From: Diaporthe sp. PMI_573
Lineage: Eukaryota > Ascomycota > Sordariomycetes > Diaporthales > Diaporthaceae
DNA: 64,000 nucleotides
Assembly (NCBI GenBank): GCA_021399435.1
Contig: JAJTUP010000022.1
Coordinates: forward strand, 620,001-684,000
Reading direction: 5' to 3'
Part shown: positions 24,543-36,990 of the stretch, one piece after another
Position numbering within the stretch: the first letter of the stretch is position 1
Layout: the number at the start of each line of letters is the position of its first letter
Notes under the pieces: generated by a model
Told to the model about the DNA's origin: nothing
The model's input: the letters and a program-made list of their open reading frames with translations, nothing else
The model's database searches: none
Program-made: the position numbers and the translations under genes

Positions 24543-26904
24543 GAAACAATTCTAGGTCGCATTGTGGGAGGATAATTTCGGCAAAAGTGCATTTACCAGT
24601 CCAGAAACTCTCATAGGCACCGCTGGCCTTGTTGAGGATTCTATCGAGGATTTCAACACCTCACCCATCGAACACATGGTCCTGGGTATATTTTTTAGCA
24701 GTAATGACTCTGCTGGGACTGAACGCTCTGTGGTGGATGCTCATATATGTACGTCGTATGTACTGGTAATGTTTAAATTCATGATAATTTCCTTGGTTTC
24801 GGACATGACCAAAATGCATGTCTTGAGAGCTCTCGCTCATTCAAACGTGATCCACGCAGTGAGACCAAGGTTAGCAACATGCGTAGTGATAGAGGTTATC
24901 CGACAGACTACTTTCGATGCCTTGCGACACTCCGTGGCAGACTTACCGTCTTTGACAACTTCATCTCGACAATAAATGTAGGCCAACTCACGATGGTCCA
25001 ACTGCCGTACCCAAGGTCGTTAATACCAACCGTGGCGTTGAGCACACCACCTCCCATCCTCTAACTCGCAGAACGTGACATCGATACCACAGCAAACACA
25101 TGTGTGTGCAGCTCCCCGGGTTACAATCCGCCAGCCACCTCCCTCATAGTCTTTCCACTGCAAGCCTAACTCGAGCTTCCATTCGACAAGAAGAGAATGA
25201 GAGACAAGCACGGGCGGCTCACTCCATGCTCTGACCAGAGAGGACACCATACCGGCCGACCACAAGCTTGATCACAGGTCGTCTGTCTCCTTTTGCACTT
25301 GTCATCACGAGACATGACACAAGACCCGTCCACACCCGCCGCTCCGCACAGACGCCCGACCTTATCTCAAGAGACCTGCAAATGTTGTATTTACCTCTCC
25401 ATGCCTCTGGGCTACAACCACCAGTCGTCATCGATATATATCTAAATAGCCCGCAGGACGACCAGCATGGCCACTAATAAAGCTACCGCGCACGGGGAGA
25501 GTCGCAACGCGGCCCCCGGGCTGCCACACGCCAGTTAGGCTTTCTTGGCTGCCGCCTGTTCGGAAGCTAAACCCACTCGTGTCGGGACCAAGCAAAGCTG
25601 GAGCCGCGTCATTTTCTTCGGCCAAGCTTTGGGGGTCGTTGGACGGCGCCGAGCATGAGTCGGCAACACGTTGAATCAAGATACGATAACGAGCTGTGGC
25701 TGAGCTGTGACCCCGCCTTAATGTGTGCGAGCGATTTGTTGTGCGTGTTCGCGAGAATCAGATGGGCTGATTTTGCAGCGACCAAGCTTTGGACGAGTGT
25801 GGCCCGGCTGTAGATGATTCCGGGGAGTCCAGCCTCGCTATCGCTCTCTCCATAACAGCAGCTCGGTCAGCCAGCTCGGTCGACGTTGACACTGGCTGGT
25901 AGGGAGTCGGTCCGTCACAGGCCCTGACATATGTAAGCTTATATAAGAACGTTGACCGAGTTCATGCACAAGCTCGGTATATGTCAAGGCGAAACATGTC
26001 AAAGACACAAATAAAGCGCAACACGAAAATAAACATCACCGTGTTGCCAGTCAAAAAGTCTGAAATTTGGGGAAATGGATCTTTGCCGCGCCCCGGAAAC
26101 AATGGAGCAGCAGCAAAGCGGTAATTGTATTCCTATCCAGGTGCTGGCGATGCGACACTCCATTCCCCGTAGCTCCTCGAGCCCGTATGTGACTGCTGCC
26201 GTTCGGTGTGAAATAACGACTGCAACTGAATCTGACCCCTCGAGCCCTTCGCAGGTCAGTTGTATCGTAAGAGACAGTCCCTCCTGTAGTCTATCCACTT
26301 TCCATGGTTCTCTCGATCAGACAACAATTAAAAAGAGAGAAAACACAACGGCTGGGAGAGCATGAAGAAAGAAATCGTTCCGCGCTCCAAAAAGCCGTAT
26401 CCGTTTTTTCCCTATCCGGGCTGCGTTCATGCAGATCCAATACAGAATGCCAAGCTGATAAAAAAAAAGACGATAAAAGAGGGAGAAAAGAGGAGACCTG
26501 AAGATCATGCTTCTCCTGGCACCGAAAACGCCTTTATCGTGTTACTGGAAAATGACTCCAAACTCCGTCATCTGAGTTGCTCCCGTGCGTCTAGTGCTTC
26601 CGCAGATGTTATGCTACTGAGGTCGTTTCTCGGTTCCACATTCGTCCTCGCACCGTGGACGGTGGTGAAATCATGTACAGAGAAGCGGGCGGCTCTGATC
26701 GTTCGATGCCGGGTGATGTGTGTCGTCTGGTAGTTTACGACGGTGTTACTCGCGATTGAGTGTGTAAGACGGAAGGCCGCTGTATATCCACGGTGGCGTC
26801 ATATATGGCCGTTGAAGGTTTCCGCTGGGTGAACCATGGGTGGTGCGATCGGTTGTGAACCGCGGGTGACCAAGGAAGATATCTCTGTAGCCGCGGCGAT
26901 CTAC
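24543..26904. other. Intergenic between convergent genes
   Basis: Shared 3' flank of the citrate-synthase-like gene (plus) and the tail-anchored protein gene (minus). A-rich tracts occur near 26460. No supported gene. Confidence 0.5.
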
Positions 26905-27414
26905 TCAATTGCCGTCGGGCTTCCAGATTCCGGCACCGAGTGGCTTGCTGATGCCGAATCCCACTCCCACGGCCGTCAGGACCACCAGCACGATGATGGC
27001 GACCTTGACGAGGATCCTGTTGCGCTTGCTCATCCTGGCGAGGCACTGGCACGACCGCTGGTTGAGCTTGTTGGCCTTGGCCTTCTTCTTCCAGTGGCCC
27101 TGGCCTGGCCACACCTGGCCGTCCGCGCTGCCCTTGAGCTGGCCCTTGCTGGTGGACTTCATGCCACAGCTATCGTCCTCTCGCGTGGTTCGGCTGGAGA
27201 TCATGGCCTCGATGTCGGTGTCAAAAGGGTTTAGGTCGCGGGCAGACGACGGAGTTGAGACTTCGGAGGGACGGCGAAAGTCAGGCTCAGGGCAGATGAG
27301 AGCCTCGGTAGTTGTGACGGTTGTGGTGGGCTTATCGCTGGGGGCATCTTGTGTTGTGGTTGCGAGCGTGGCAACAGGCGTGGTCACCTTTTCGTTGACG
27401 GTCTCTGAGGCCAT
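26905..27414 (-). CDS. Conserved fungal C-terminally anchored membrane protein
   Basis: A single-exon frame of 169 residues when started at MASETVNEK (27414), where the context GTCAAGATGG is good. The frame is open further upstream, but that part looks like leader. The N-terminal half is Thr/Ser-rich and disordered. Then come NPFDTDIEAMIS, a Cys/Lys/Trp-rich segment with GQVWPGQGHWKKKAKA, SRNRIL-like basic residues, one membrane helix (VKVAIIVLVVLTAVGVGFGI) near the C-terminus and the short tail SKPLGAGIWKPDGN. The helix plus GFGISKPLGAGIW end is a pattern I know from many uncharacterised Sordariomycete proteins. Function is unknown; a type II or tail-anchored topology with a long cytosolic N-terminus is inferred. 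Confidence 0.85.
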   Translation of the reverse strand: MASETVNEKVTTPVATLATTTQDAPSDKPTTTVTTTEALICPEPDFRRPSEVSTPSSARDLNPFDTDIEAMISSRTTREDDSCGMKSTSKGQLKGSADGQVWPGQGHWKKKAKANKLNQRSCQCLARMSKRNRILVKVAIIVLVVLTAVGVGFGISKPLGAGIWKPDGN

Positions 27415-28880
27415 CTTGACTGTTTGCAAAGGCTTTGCCTCTGCACTGCTGACTGGCGTGATATGGGTTGCAGTAGTAAAAATGCCAAGTGATGGTCTGG
27501 TGGTGGGTGTGTGAATGTTGCGCTCGTCCGCTTCACAGAGCGACGTCGCTGTTACGCCAGAATGGAAGCTGGGACGGATTAGATTTTTGTAATCGCAAAC
27601 GAGAGAAAAAAGAGTAAGGTGCAATGCAATGGCCCAACAAGTGCGGGTGGAATGTTCGAAAGGTGGTAGGAGCTACGCGGCGCGGGGACCTTGAGTAGAC
27701 CAAGGACCATGACGAAGGCGCACGACCTCGAGGAGTGAGTCGGTTTGGCTAAGCGGTGCTTGTGACTATGGGGCAGGCAAACGAACAGTGCTCCATTACT
27801 TACCAGCTTCCAAGGTGATAGGATGGAGTGACGCCGGCCTAGACGAAGCTGCACGGCTGGGTGACCTCGTACGTTAGAGTTGTCTGACCCGGAGGGAGGC
27901 GAGGCAGTTGATGAAGATGGCGCGTCCCCAAATTGGCGGGCTATTAGAGGGAGATTGGGAGAGACTGGGCCCAGCAGGTACGATCAGCAGCAGCAGGCAG
28001 CACGAGACGAGAGCTGCTAAGGGTTGGGCGAGGTGTGCCAAGTGATCTGATCAGGGGCGCAATGAAGTCAAAGATGGGAGCACAACGTGTCTCGCCGGCG
28101 GGGGGGAAAAGAAGCAGGAAGAGAAAAACGGTTGGGTTTGTTGTGCGCTGGGGATGTCGATGGAGCTAGCAGACGACGACTTGGCCAGCAAACAAAGCAG
28201 CAGCAATATTATCTATCCCCAAGGAGCGAGAATGAGAAGGATGTGCAGAAGGGGGGCCGAGCTCTTGGGGTCGGCCGTCGATAATAACAACAACCCTTCG
28301 AGAAGATCAGATCGACCGAAACAAGAAGAGAAGCGGGTAGAGGCAAACGAAAAGATGGGATGATGATGAATGTGACATGAATGGTCTGGTGGACGGGACG
28401 GCCAATGCGTTGCTCTGTCTGGCCTGCTTCTGGCCTGCTACTGGCCTGGCCATGGTCTGCTGTCAGTGCTGTTAGCTCCCTCCCTGCCCTCGCTCTCTGT
28501 CTCTCTTTCTCTCCTTCTCCTCTCCTCTCCTCTCCCTGCCCTGTGCTAGCTCTCTCTACAGTCCACCTTAGCTCTGGGGTAGTATCAGATGCAGACGGGA
28601 AATGAGCAAGAGACAGAACCCTGCCACCTGCTGCCAAGGAACAGTGTGGCCTTGGTGCAGGGATGACAGGGTTGCATTGATGAGCTGATTCGGTTTAGAT
28701 TCGGTAAGGCCATGGGGCTCTCAGGGGCTGGCCCGTCAAGCACAACACAGAGCCACTCTCTCTCCTGCTCCAGCCGCTGCTGCAGGTGTATTGTGCAGTC
28801 AAGCTCTGGCTGTTGGGGACAACTGGAGCGCTGTGCGAATCAGTGGCCCACCCGTTTCCCCCCATCCACAAGCGGATATT

Positions 28881-28925
28881 CCCAGGCCCAGGTCTCCCAG
28901 GCCCAGGTCTCCCAGGCCCAGGTGG
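28881..28925. repeat. 15-bp tandem repeat, three copies
   Basis: Three direct copies of CCCAGGCCCAGGTCT, the last with two changes at its end. Noncoding. Confidence 0.9.
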
Positions 28926-29632
28926 CCCTGTCTGGCGGTGCCTGCTAATGCAGCTCTACTCTCGTGGTGAAATACCCGCCCCACCCAGCACATGTCGTGT
29001 CTGTTGCCCTTTCCGGCAAGCCACATCAGCTGTCCGCCCGGCCTATTGGTCCATCTCAGTCCTGAACCGCTGCAGGTGCTAAAAGCGTCGGGTGCCACAT
29101 CCACACCCGCGCCCACACCCCACCGGAAAGGCCCCAGGGGTGCAGCAGGCCCTTCCTCTTCTCACTGGCATCTGAAAATGGCCACTGCCCACGGACGTTT
29201 CCCTTCCTTCCTCGGCGGCTGTTGCACGATCCCCTCCCGGTCAAGTTGCCGTGACCGAGTCAACAATCCCCAGCTGGCCGGCGGTCAGAGTTTGGGGCGA
29301 GGGGGATGGAGGGGAAGGGGGTCCTGGTCCTCTCCTCGGTCAAGGACCGCTCCAAGATCAAGTAAAAGTCAACGAGATATGCACGAGGAGGAACTGTGAC
29401 GAGCAGGCTTGCAGGTGGTGGCGAGTGCGCGCGCCACGAGCAGCCGTCAATCAACCTGAGCTTGTTTGAGATCAGCAAGGACCATTGAAACCGAAAATTT
29501 GCCCAGAATGCCCCAGCTCGTCAACGAACCGCCTGCGAGTCGCAACCCGCTCTTGTTTTACAGTTTGGTGATCGCCAGGGATGCACCGAATAAAGCGGAC
29601 CTGCGAGCAGGGCCTGCATAAAATACTGCCAT

Positions 29633-29656
29633 GCCATTCTGCCATTCTGCCATTCT
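29633..29656. repeat. 8-bp tandem repeat, three copies
   Basis: Three exact copies of GCCATTCT in noncoding DNA. Confidence 0.9.
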
Positions 29657-29841
29657 GTTGGGCTTACTGGCCAGCTGGCTTACTGCTGCTGCTGCACCGC
29701 CGCCCCTGCGGACCCCGGTCGTTCTCACACCGCGAGCGGTGAGCGATCCAACCCTCTGACATTGGACGCGTGGTCAGGGTGCTTTGCGTATCGACACTAT
29801 ACGAGCGAATACGGCGAGGCAACTCGGATTTGGGAAGTTTC

Positions 29842-29860
29842 TTTTTTTTTTTTTTTTTTT
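29842..29860. repeat. T19 homopolymer
   Basis: An uninterrupted run of 19 T (19 A on the minus strand). It could be the poly(A) trace of an old retroposed copy, but no target-site duplication was evident. Confidence 0.9.
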
Positions 29861-32800
29861 CGTTTCTGAATACGCCCGGCGAAGGATGTGGCTGATCCAC
29901 AAATAAGAGTTAAATTGATAGATATCACGAAATTATCGATGGGCTGAGTGGTGTTAGGCGAGTCGAGATGGCAATTTGCCGTTCACTCGAGGGCCGACGA
30001 GGGATCGAAATAACACCAGTGCCAGATTTATTACTGATGATGGAGATGCCATCGCCGGCGGCTCTTCAATTTCGACACGGCTACTGGTGGTGCATCCAGG
30101 CCGGAGCACCACTTGTCGCCGTCGTGGACCATGTCCGTAGCATAGTGCCGTGGTGTTGACCTGGGTGGGCTGGCGGGTGGAGGCCAGGACGACTAGGCCA
30201 GGAACGGAGGAGGCGACTTGCCTCTGATCAATTGCCAAGTTTTTTTGGGATTTTCGATGCATCAGAAAGCCACAATTTTCTGGAAGCGACTTGCACATGC
30301 GACGTACCACCAGGGCGGGACACACACCCCCCGCTTTTGTCGTCCTCTCGTTTCCCCCCTCGATGCTGAAACTGCGAGCCAACATTTGGCCTGCGCTATC
30401 TGCGCGCAGCAGTCGTCAGTAGTCCCTCCCAGATTGCGAGATCCAGATCCGAGATCCCAGATCCAAAGTGCCAGTTCCAAGGGGGAAAGGGAAACTGTGG
30501 GTAGGCAGGTAGGCGCCCCTGCTGCCCCCACTCGCTTCCCTTTTCGTCCACACAAGCCGCAATCATTGGCTGAGGCTGTGGGGTGTTCTAGAACCCTCGG
30601 ACCATCCTCGCCCACTCCCCGCGATAACACGGACAGAACGCCAAAGAACAATGGACCCTTTTTCCTCTAACCAACAACTCCCAAGGTCCTTCTTGAATCG
30701 CTGCTCTGGACCATCGATTCCCCTAGCCTGGTGCCAGTTGACGAGGACAGGACTCCGGCCGCAGATGCGACCTCCTGTACGAAAAAGACAAGCTACGTGC
30801 AAGCTTCCAGCAAGCCACGTGGGCCAGGGAGGGACCGATAGCCTAGAAGGCGGCCTAGCGGCGCATGCAACCCCGCGGTCGGGACCACTCAGGCCACTCA
30901 GGCCACTCCGGTGAGCCTATTCCCACCGCGGCCCACGTCCCCGACCAGATGGACTCGCCGGCCGACCGGCTGAGGATTGATGCACACAGAGCACACAGAC
31001 GCCAGAATTAGACCTGGGGTCCGGAAGCTAACGTCTAATAGACCGTTGATCTTGCCACAGTGTGCCCTTCTCACCCTTGTCCCTGACCCTGACCGGTCCG
31101 AATCGAGCCTCACGCCGCCGGCCACAGATAACCTTGCAGCAGTTGTCTTGTAGGAACTTGGCCCTACCTGGGAGACTAGCAGGACTATACTGTTACTGTA
31201 ATGCTAAGGGTCGCTTCGCCCGGCTGGCATCATCGAAACCATGCCGAATTCGAGACGAGCCCTTGCCAATCACGCTCGATTCTCGCCGTTTGCTCGGAAA
31301 CCCTCAATGCGACTCTACTTGATCAATCGGTGGCTCCTGCCATGGACAGAACTGGCTGGTTTGGGAGCACAACGCCTTGACTATTGGAAAAGCCTCAACA
31401 CAGCATACCATGGCATAGGCCGCGGTGGCGCCTTGAAGGTGCAAATCGGCGCGATAGGGGACCTGATGCGGCATTTTAGTGCCGTGCTTAACGCTCGAGG
31501 CGGCGAAAGGAAGCGTCGCCAAGCTCGCCAGGGTGCGCAAGCCTGGGGAGTCCTCGCCGTAGCCGAGGACGGGTGAAGCAGCTTCCTCAATTCTCTTCCC
31601 CCTCACGTGCTCCTTTCCCAGAATTTGTTGGTCATTGCTGCTGGCGGTCAAGTGGCTGAGTCCCCGGGAGCCCCAGCTTCTCGAATCAGGATTGTGCATT
31701 GCAAAGCACCCCGCGCTCGGTATGTATGGAGACAGCCAGGACGGTCTGCGGGCTGGTCTGCCAGAACGGGGAAGCTTTTGACATCAACAGCCCTCCCCTC
31801 CCGGCAGTCACTGCGCCGAGACGAGTGCAGGACGGGGAGGCGCTTGATTCAGGGTCCTGATTGGCATTGCTATTGCTGGAGAACACCCGGCATAGCATGA
31901 CCACCTACACAGTACACAGTGTATAGCGCTGGTCTGGTGCTTCTCCTTTCTCGTTATTGTTGTATTGCATGGTTGATGAAGTCATCACCAGGAAGACGGA
32001 CCTGCGACGGCGATCAGCACATCTGAGGGAGATGCCGCGGAATACAATACTGAGAACGTGAGTATCCCCGGCGGACTGGGAGACAATGTCAGCGTACAAG
32101 AGGCAGACGCTGCAGGTGCCGGCGCCGCGAAAGGGCAAGGGGGCATAACCTCGGGAGGAAGATGCTTGACTCCGCCCAATCATGAACGGCCGCGGGAGTG
32201 GCAGGCGGCTGCTCTTTTGCTATCCCGCAGCCGGTCGGCACTGCCAGTCGGCATAATAGTTTCGTGTCTTGGTAGGCTCCCAGCTGGGATTCATGCGCTG
32301 ATCGCCGAGATCACCAATCGCGGCGACGTCATTGGGGAACACTCCTCTGTCCAGGGTCAGTACAAAGGGTCCAGGTTCAGGAATTTGTACGTGCATGATG
32401 TGATGGCGACTTTGCGGCGATCATCGTCATGCGCAGCTTCCGTCTTTCAGTTCGGTTGCATCCATGGGATCGCCATGTTTAGCAGAATCGCTTTGGAAAC
32501 GGCAAGGCAATGGGCCTTTTGGCAGCGTGTCATTTTTGCTGAGAGCATCACGGGCTGAAGGACAGTTTTGACCATTGGCAAAAAAGGACCTCGAGGCCAA
32601 AAGAGTTCGGGCTCGCCCTACATCTCTCGTTCACTAGGTGCTGCCAACGTACTCGGGGGGCGGGTTCACCTACTACGTTGAGCGTACTCCCCTCTCCTTC
32701 TATCTCCAGGTAGGCAGTCAGTCCAGTTGGACGGACGACTTTCGTGTCGATTTCTTTTCATGATAATCATATTTTGACGACATGGCCGTTGAGCCAGGGA

Positions 32801-33845
32801 GCGCTGGGAATCTAGTGCAACTAGGTTAGAGACGTCTTGTGCCGCCAACACAGACGCAGCAGCTGGCGTGAAGGGGCGTGGTGAATGACAGAATACGCAG
32901 TGAATGGAAGCCCTGAGAGGCCTTCGGCCATGCCAGAGGCCATGGTACAGTTGCCCCGAGGCCGCATATCGCGATGAAGTCGACTACGCGTCGCCTGAGG
33001 ATTGCCACGAGATGTTGAACTTGACAGTATTTTGCTTCCTATGAGCAGCGCGGGTTTGGGTACCACGAGGCAGACTTCGACGCTCGTCGCATGATCTTTG
33101 GGTGCTGATGTTGCTCCCAATGTCGTATTGCCAGCCCCGTGTGACCGGCAACTATATGCGACTATCACGTTCGAGGACGCTCTTTCTATTCCCCCCAGAC
33201 TCAAAAACATTACTTAATTGCTCCCCGGAGAGTTCATGGTCCTTCAAAGCGTTCTTCCTGGGCAGAGCCTCCGTCACCCTCAACAGCTGGGCAGTTGCCC
33301 CAAGACACATCGTAGGCTTGGTATTGCCACTCGATGGGCCAAGTATGTCCACCACGGAATCTCGTCCATGGCAAACTCGATTATCGACGTGACATTGTGA
33401 TGTTGTACTGAAGAGACACCTTCAGAAAACGTGCACGGCTCCCCCACGCCTTTGCGCTCATGACCGAGTCGACTCATGTGGGCGATGACGGGTGCGCGTG
33501 TGCGCCGTCTCGTTCGTGAAATCGACGCAGGACATCCCATTACCTCCCTGCTCAACCCAAAGTGGCTGCTTCCCCTCCCCAGCCATCCTCCATGTGCTGC
33601 AACTGAAGCAGCTGACTAGAGACCACTCGTTTTCAGAGATCGTCCTCGTCGTCATACCATGTGTCCAGGTATTCTCCCGCGTGGCCACTCTGTTCTTACT
33701 CAGATAGCTGTAGCAGAACTGTTCGTCCGAGTCACGCGAATCATCCAAGAGCCGACCTACACGTATTCCAACCTCGAATCGGGCGACGTATGCAAAGATT
33801 CCACGCGTTCCTTATGTCCTCCTGACGTGGCGGCCTCTCATATCA

Positions 33846-34664
33846 TCATCTCCACACGCCCGCCCTCCTCATAACGTGGTCAAACTCAGACCTCTTCACG
33901 CCCTTGCCAACACCAGCCCCTCCGTTCGCCTCGAGGATCATGTCCCGAAGTAGCGCGTCGTCGACCTCCTCCTTGAGCACGGCAGCGACCCTCTTCAGGT
34001 GCGCGACGGTGATGACGCCGCCCTCGGCCATTGCGGGGCTACCGCCCGTGAACAGCGCGAACGCCTCGTCGACCTCGCTGGCGTGCGCGTCGGACGTCTG
34101 GTCGCGCGCGTGGAGCTTCAGGGCGCAGATGGCGACGAACGAGGAGTAGTTCGCGTAGCCCTCGTCCTCAGGGTCGAGGATCTCGGTGAACTCGGCCAGC
34201 TCGTCCTTATCCTTTGGAGGGATGTCGAGAGCTCTGGCGGAGGAGTCGGTGTTAGCACAAAGGAAACCTTCCCTCGCGGGAGCGGACGCCCAAACTCGGG
34301 AGGCAGTCGCGCTGCGAGTGAGTGGGACGTGAACGAGCAAACGGTATCTCGGGCAGCGAAGGGGAAGATACGACACAAGACGTACATCATGGCCCTTCGG
34401 ACGTCATCGATGGGGATGACGCCCTCCTTCTCGCCGTCCATGGGCTCCGAGAACAGCGAGAAGGCCTCCTTGATCTCCGCCTCCTCCTGCGCCGTGATGT
34501 CGTGCTCCTTGGCGAGCTTGGACTGCCTCGCAGCCTTGACCGGTGCGCCTGACTCGGCCGCTCCCCCGGATTTCCGTTTCGGAGGCTGTTTGGTCGCGGT
34601 GTCAGATAGACGAGTGGGGACGGCCGAGGCGGGTTTCTCGGAGGGACTCCCTGGGACTCACCAT
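33846..34664 (-). CDS. EF-hand (calmodulin/centrin-like) protein with degenerate loops
   Basis: Exons 34662-34664 (the start codon alone), 34386-34585 and 33846-34233, 196 residues. The intron directly after ATG has GTGAGT and ends CAG; joining gives M-PPKRKSGG, a sensible basic N-terminus. The second junction gives DDVRRAMIALDIPPKD. EF-hand helices are clear: ITAQEEAEIKEAFSLF, DELAEFTEILDPEDEGYANY and SEVDEAFALF, spaced as in calmodulin. However, the calcium loops lack several acidic positions (for example GGSPAMAEGGVIT and EANGGAGVGKGVK), so calcium binding by most hands is doubtful. The Lys/Arg-rich N-terminus may be a nuclear signal. Closest known types are calmodulin, centrin and myosin light chain; which one cannot be settled here. 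Confidence 0.88.
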
Positions 34665-35921
34665 GGTGGGCTTCGCGAGGCGCGTCAGCGCGTGTCGATG
34701 TCGCGAGGTTGCTGAAATGTGATCTACTGGAATGAATGCCCCTTGGATGATGTCAAGGTGGGGTCTCTCCAGATGGACCCCGGGGTCGATAAGCCGGACG
34801 GCCCACTTGCTGCAGGTGGTTCTGCCAGCTGCGTGCGGCTGATTCTAGCGCTGCCGGGCCGTTGGAAAAGTTGTCACTTACTCGCTTAAAATTTCTTCGT
34901 CAAAAGCTTTGCATTCCCTTCCTCCCCATGCACTCAACCGACATCCGTCTCAACTCCCCATTATTTGGCTCATCGGGACAACGACTCGAGACCTCCGACG
35001 CAAGAGGACAAGACGAAAATGTACATCCAGTTGCCCCCCTCCCCCCGTCGCAACATGATGGCTACGGTGCATGTTTCGAATAACCAGCTGGAGATGGATG
35101 CCTGAAGATGTCCGAGGCAGCCAGCCGTGTGCACACACCCGTCAGTCCAACTGGCGACGAGAGGCAATTGGCAGTGGTCCGGAGAGACGGCAGCGGCGGA
35201 GAATGGGCAGCGTCCAGCGCCCAGGCGCCCAGGTTCTTCTGCACATCCCTCCAAGGCGTCTCGAGCCTGATAGCGTGCATTATTTGGCTGGTACTGCCTC
35301 ATGCCAATTGTTTTCCACGGCGAGAAACAGTTGCCCCAAGCGAGAAAGATGACGGATGCTTGCTTTCGGAGCGTCTCGGAGGGATTGTCACGCAGTTGCC
35401 AGGTTGGTGCCAGCCGTGCTGGCCGAGGACTGCAGAGATGCTCAAGCGACATCGACTTGGACCTCATCAGTTGCCACTTGTACCCATGGCCCTGGGGAGA
35501 ATTTGCTGCCACAAGGTTGCTAGGTAAGGATATGCTGGCCCAAGTACGGGCCCAATTCGTCACTGCCCCCGTGAAAATATCGCTTCTTCAATAGCTAGAG
35601 CTTTCCGTCTCCAATCATCATAACTCCAGGGCGGCAAAGTGTGGACACTGAAGCAAGATCAAACCTTTCCATCACTCGGTCGATGTTGCCCATTCTCAAC
35701 CCAGAGATTGGCGACTGCTTTGACATGGGAACACCCCTTACACCAGCTAGATCTTCAACAGTAATCAAATCATGAATGTAAATTCTCACCGCTTAGCTCT
35801 CGAATATTTTTGTGTGATTACATGTCGCACGCGTGCTCGCTCCTCAGAGCCGTGTGTTGCTCGGCTCTCTGCCATGGCTTCTTAGCCAGGCCTTTGGCGT
35901 TGACTCGCTCCCGGCTCAGAC
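34665..35921. other. Intergenic, EF-hand gene to glyoxalase II
   Basis: Promoter of the EF-hand gene and 3' flank of the glyoxalase II gene. No supported coding frame. Confidence 0.5.
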
Positions 35922-36990
35922 TTACTTGAAGTTGTTCTTGCCCTCGCGCAGTGCTGCCATCACCTCGACGGGATCTGTCTTGCCGGTGACCTTCTGCATC
36001 TCAGGATCCTGACTCAAGTCAGCAACCATGTTAGAACACGCAGAGGCGGTTATTACTCACGCTTGTCCTCATGAATGGGTTGTGTTGCTGTGGAACAAAA
36101 CACCGTTAATGATTTGCTGACACTCTCCCCGGAGCGGCCACCGAACACCTACCTTCTCATCCCCGATCGTGAACTTGCCCTGCGTCTCCCGGTTCGCCTC
36201 GGCAAAGTCCTGCAGCTTCTTGATGGCCTCGTTCTGCAGCACCGACACGGCGAACTTGACGTTGCTCTTGGTGTACTCGTGGCCGGGGAAGACCTTTGTG
36301 TCGTCGGGCAGCGCCGCGAGCGTCTTGTTGAGCGCCGTGTTCATCTCCTCGGCGCTGCCCTCGAAGAACTTGCCGCACCCGGCGTGGAACAGCGTGTCGC
36401 CCGTGAACACGACCCGCTCCTTGCCGCCGTCCTCCATGAACCAGCAGATGCTGTCCTGCGTGTGGCACGGCGTGTAGAGGCCCTTGACGGCGATGCTGCC
36501 AATGGTCCAGCCCTCGCCGTCGGCCGGGGTCTTGGTCACGCCCTCCGCGCCCTTGCCCGCGATGATTGGCAGGTCCGGCAGCCCCAGCTCCTCGCGGAGC
36601 TTCTTGTTACCGCCTGCGTGGTCCCAGTGGCTTGGTGAGAACTGGTTAGCGGACGAGCTCGTGTGTTCGAAGTAGACGCGGGTGGCTCACTGGTGTGTGT
36701 TCACGATGGCCTTGAGGTTGATCTGACCGCTCTCTATCGCCTTTTTCAGGACGGGAGTGACCCTATAGCTCAAGTGTGAGCAACAGGTTTTCAAGTCCGA
36801 GGTCATCCGGACACTCACTCAGGAGGGTTGGCAGGGTCGATGATGACAGCATCTTTGCTCTTGTCGTCGGTGACCAAGTAGGCGTAGTTGTTGCTACTGC
36901 CCACCCCTTTACAGAATCCTCGTCAGCAATCAGATAAGGGTCCATGCGAGAAGCCGTCGACGTACACATGGGAATCGACTGGATATGCAT
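35922..36990 (-). CDS. Glyoxalase II (hydroxyacylglutathione hydrolase)
   Basis: Hydrolyses S-D-lactoylglutathione to D-lactate and glutathione, the second step of methylglyoxal detoxification. Six exons on the minus strand: 36966-36990, 36819-36906, 36691-36762, 36153-36630, 36061-36087, 35922-36008; 258 residues, the usual length. The start MHIQSIPMWVGSSNNYAYL is built from exons 1 and 2. The metallo-beta-lactamase metal site is complete: NTHHHWDHAGGN (His61, His63, Asp65, His66), TPCHTQDS (His118), FTGDTLF (Asp140) and FPGHEY (His179). The glutathione-binding C-terminal part includes QHNPFMRT. No targeting peptide is seen, so the enzyme is probably cytosolic. Exon 5 is only 27 bp. Confidence 0.95.

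Larger units (their letters stand above)
27415..33845. other. 6.4 kb gene-poor stretch with simple repeats
   Basis: The first part is probably the long promoter and leader of the minus-strand gene ending at 27414. It includes a CT-rich tract near 28490-28540, three short tandem repeats and a T19 run, listed separately. Open frames on both strands have no domain signal, and I cannot support a gene. Confidence 0.5.

Noticed and set aside
26909..27514. 201-codon plus-strand frame opposite the tail-anchored protein gene
   Set aside because: It is the antisense shadow of the minus-strand gene, whose protein has a clear helix and conserved tail.
36075..36638. 187-codon plus-strand frame over glyoxalase II
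   Set aside because: Antisense of exon 4 of glyoxalase II, which has the complete metal site.
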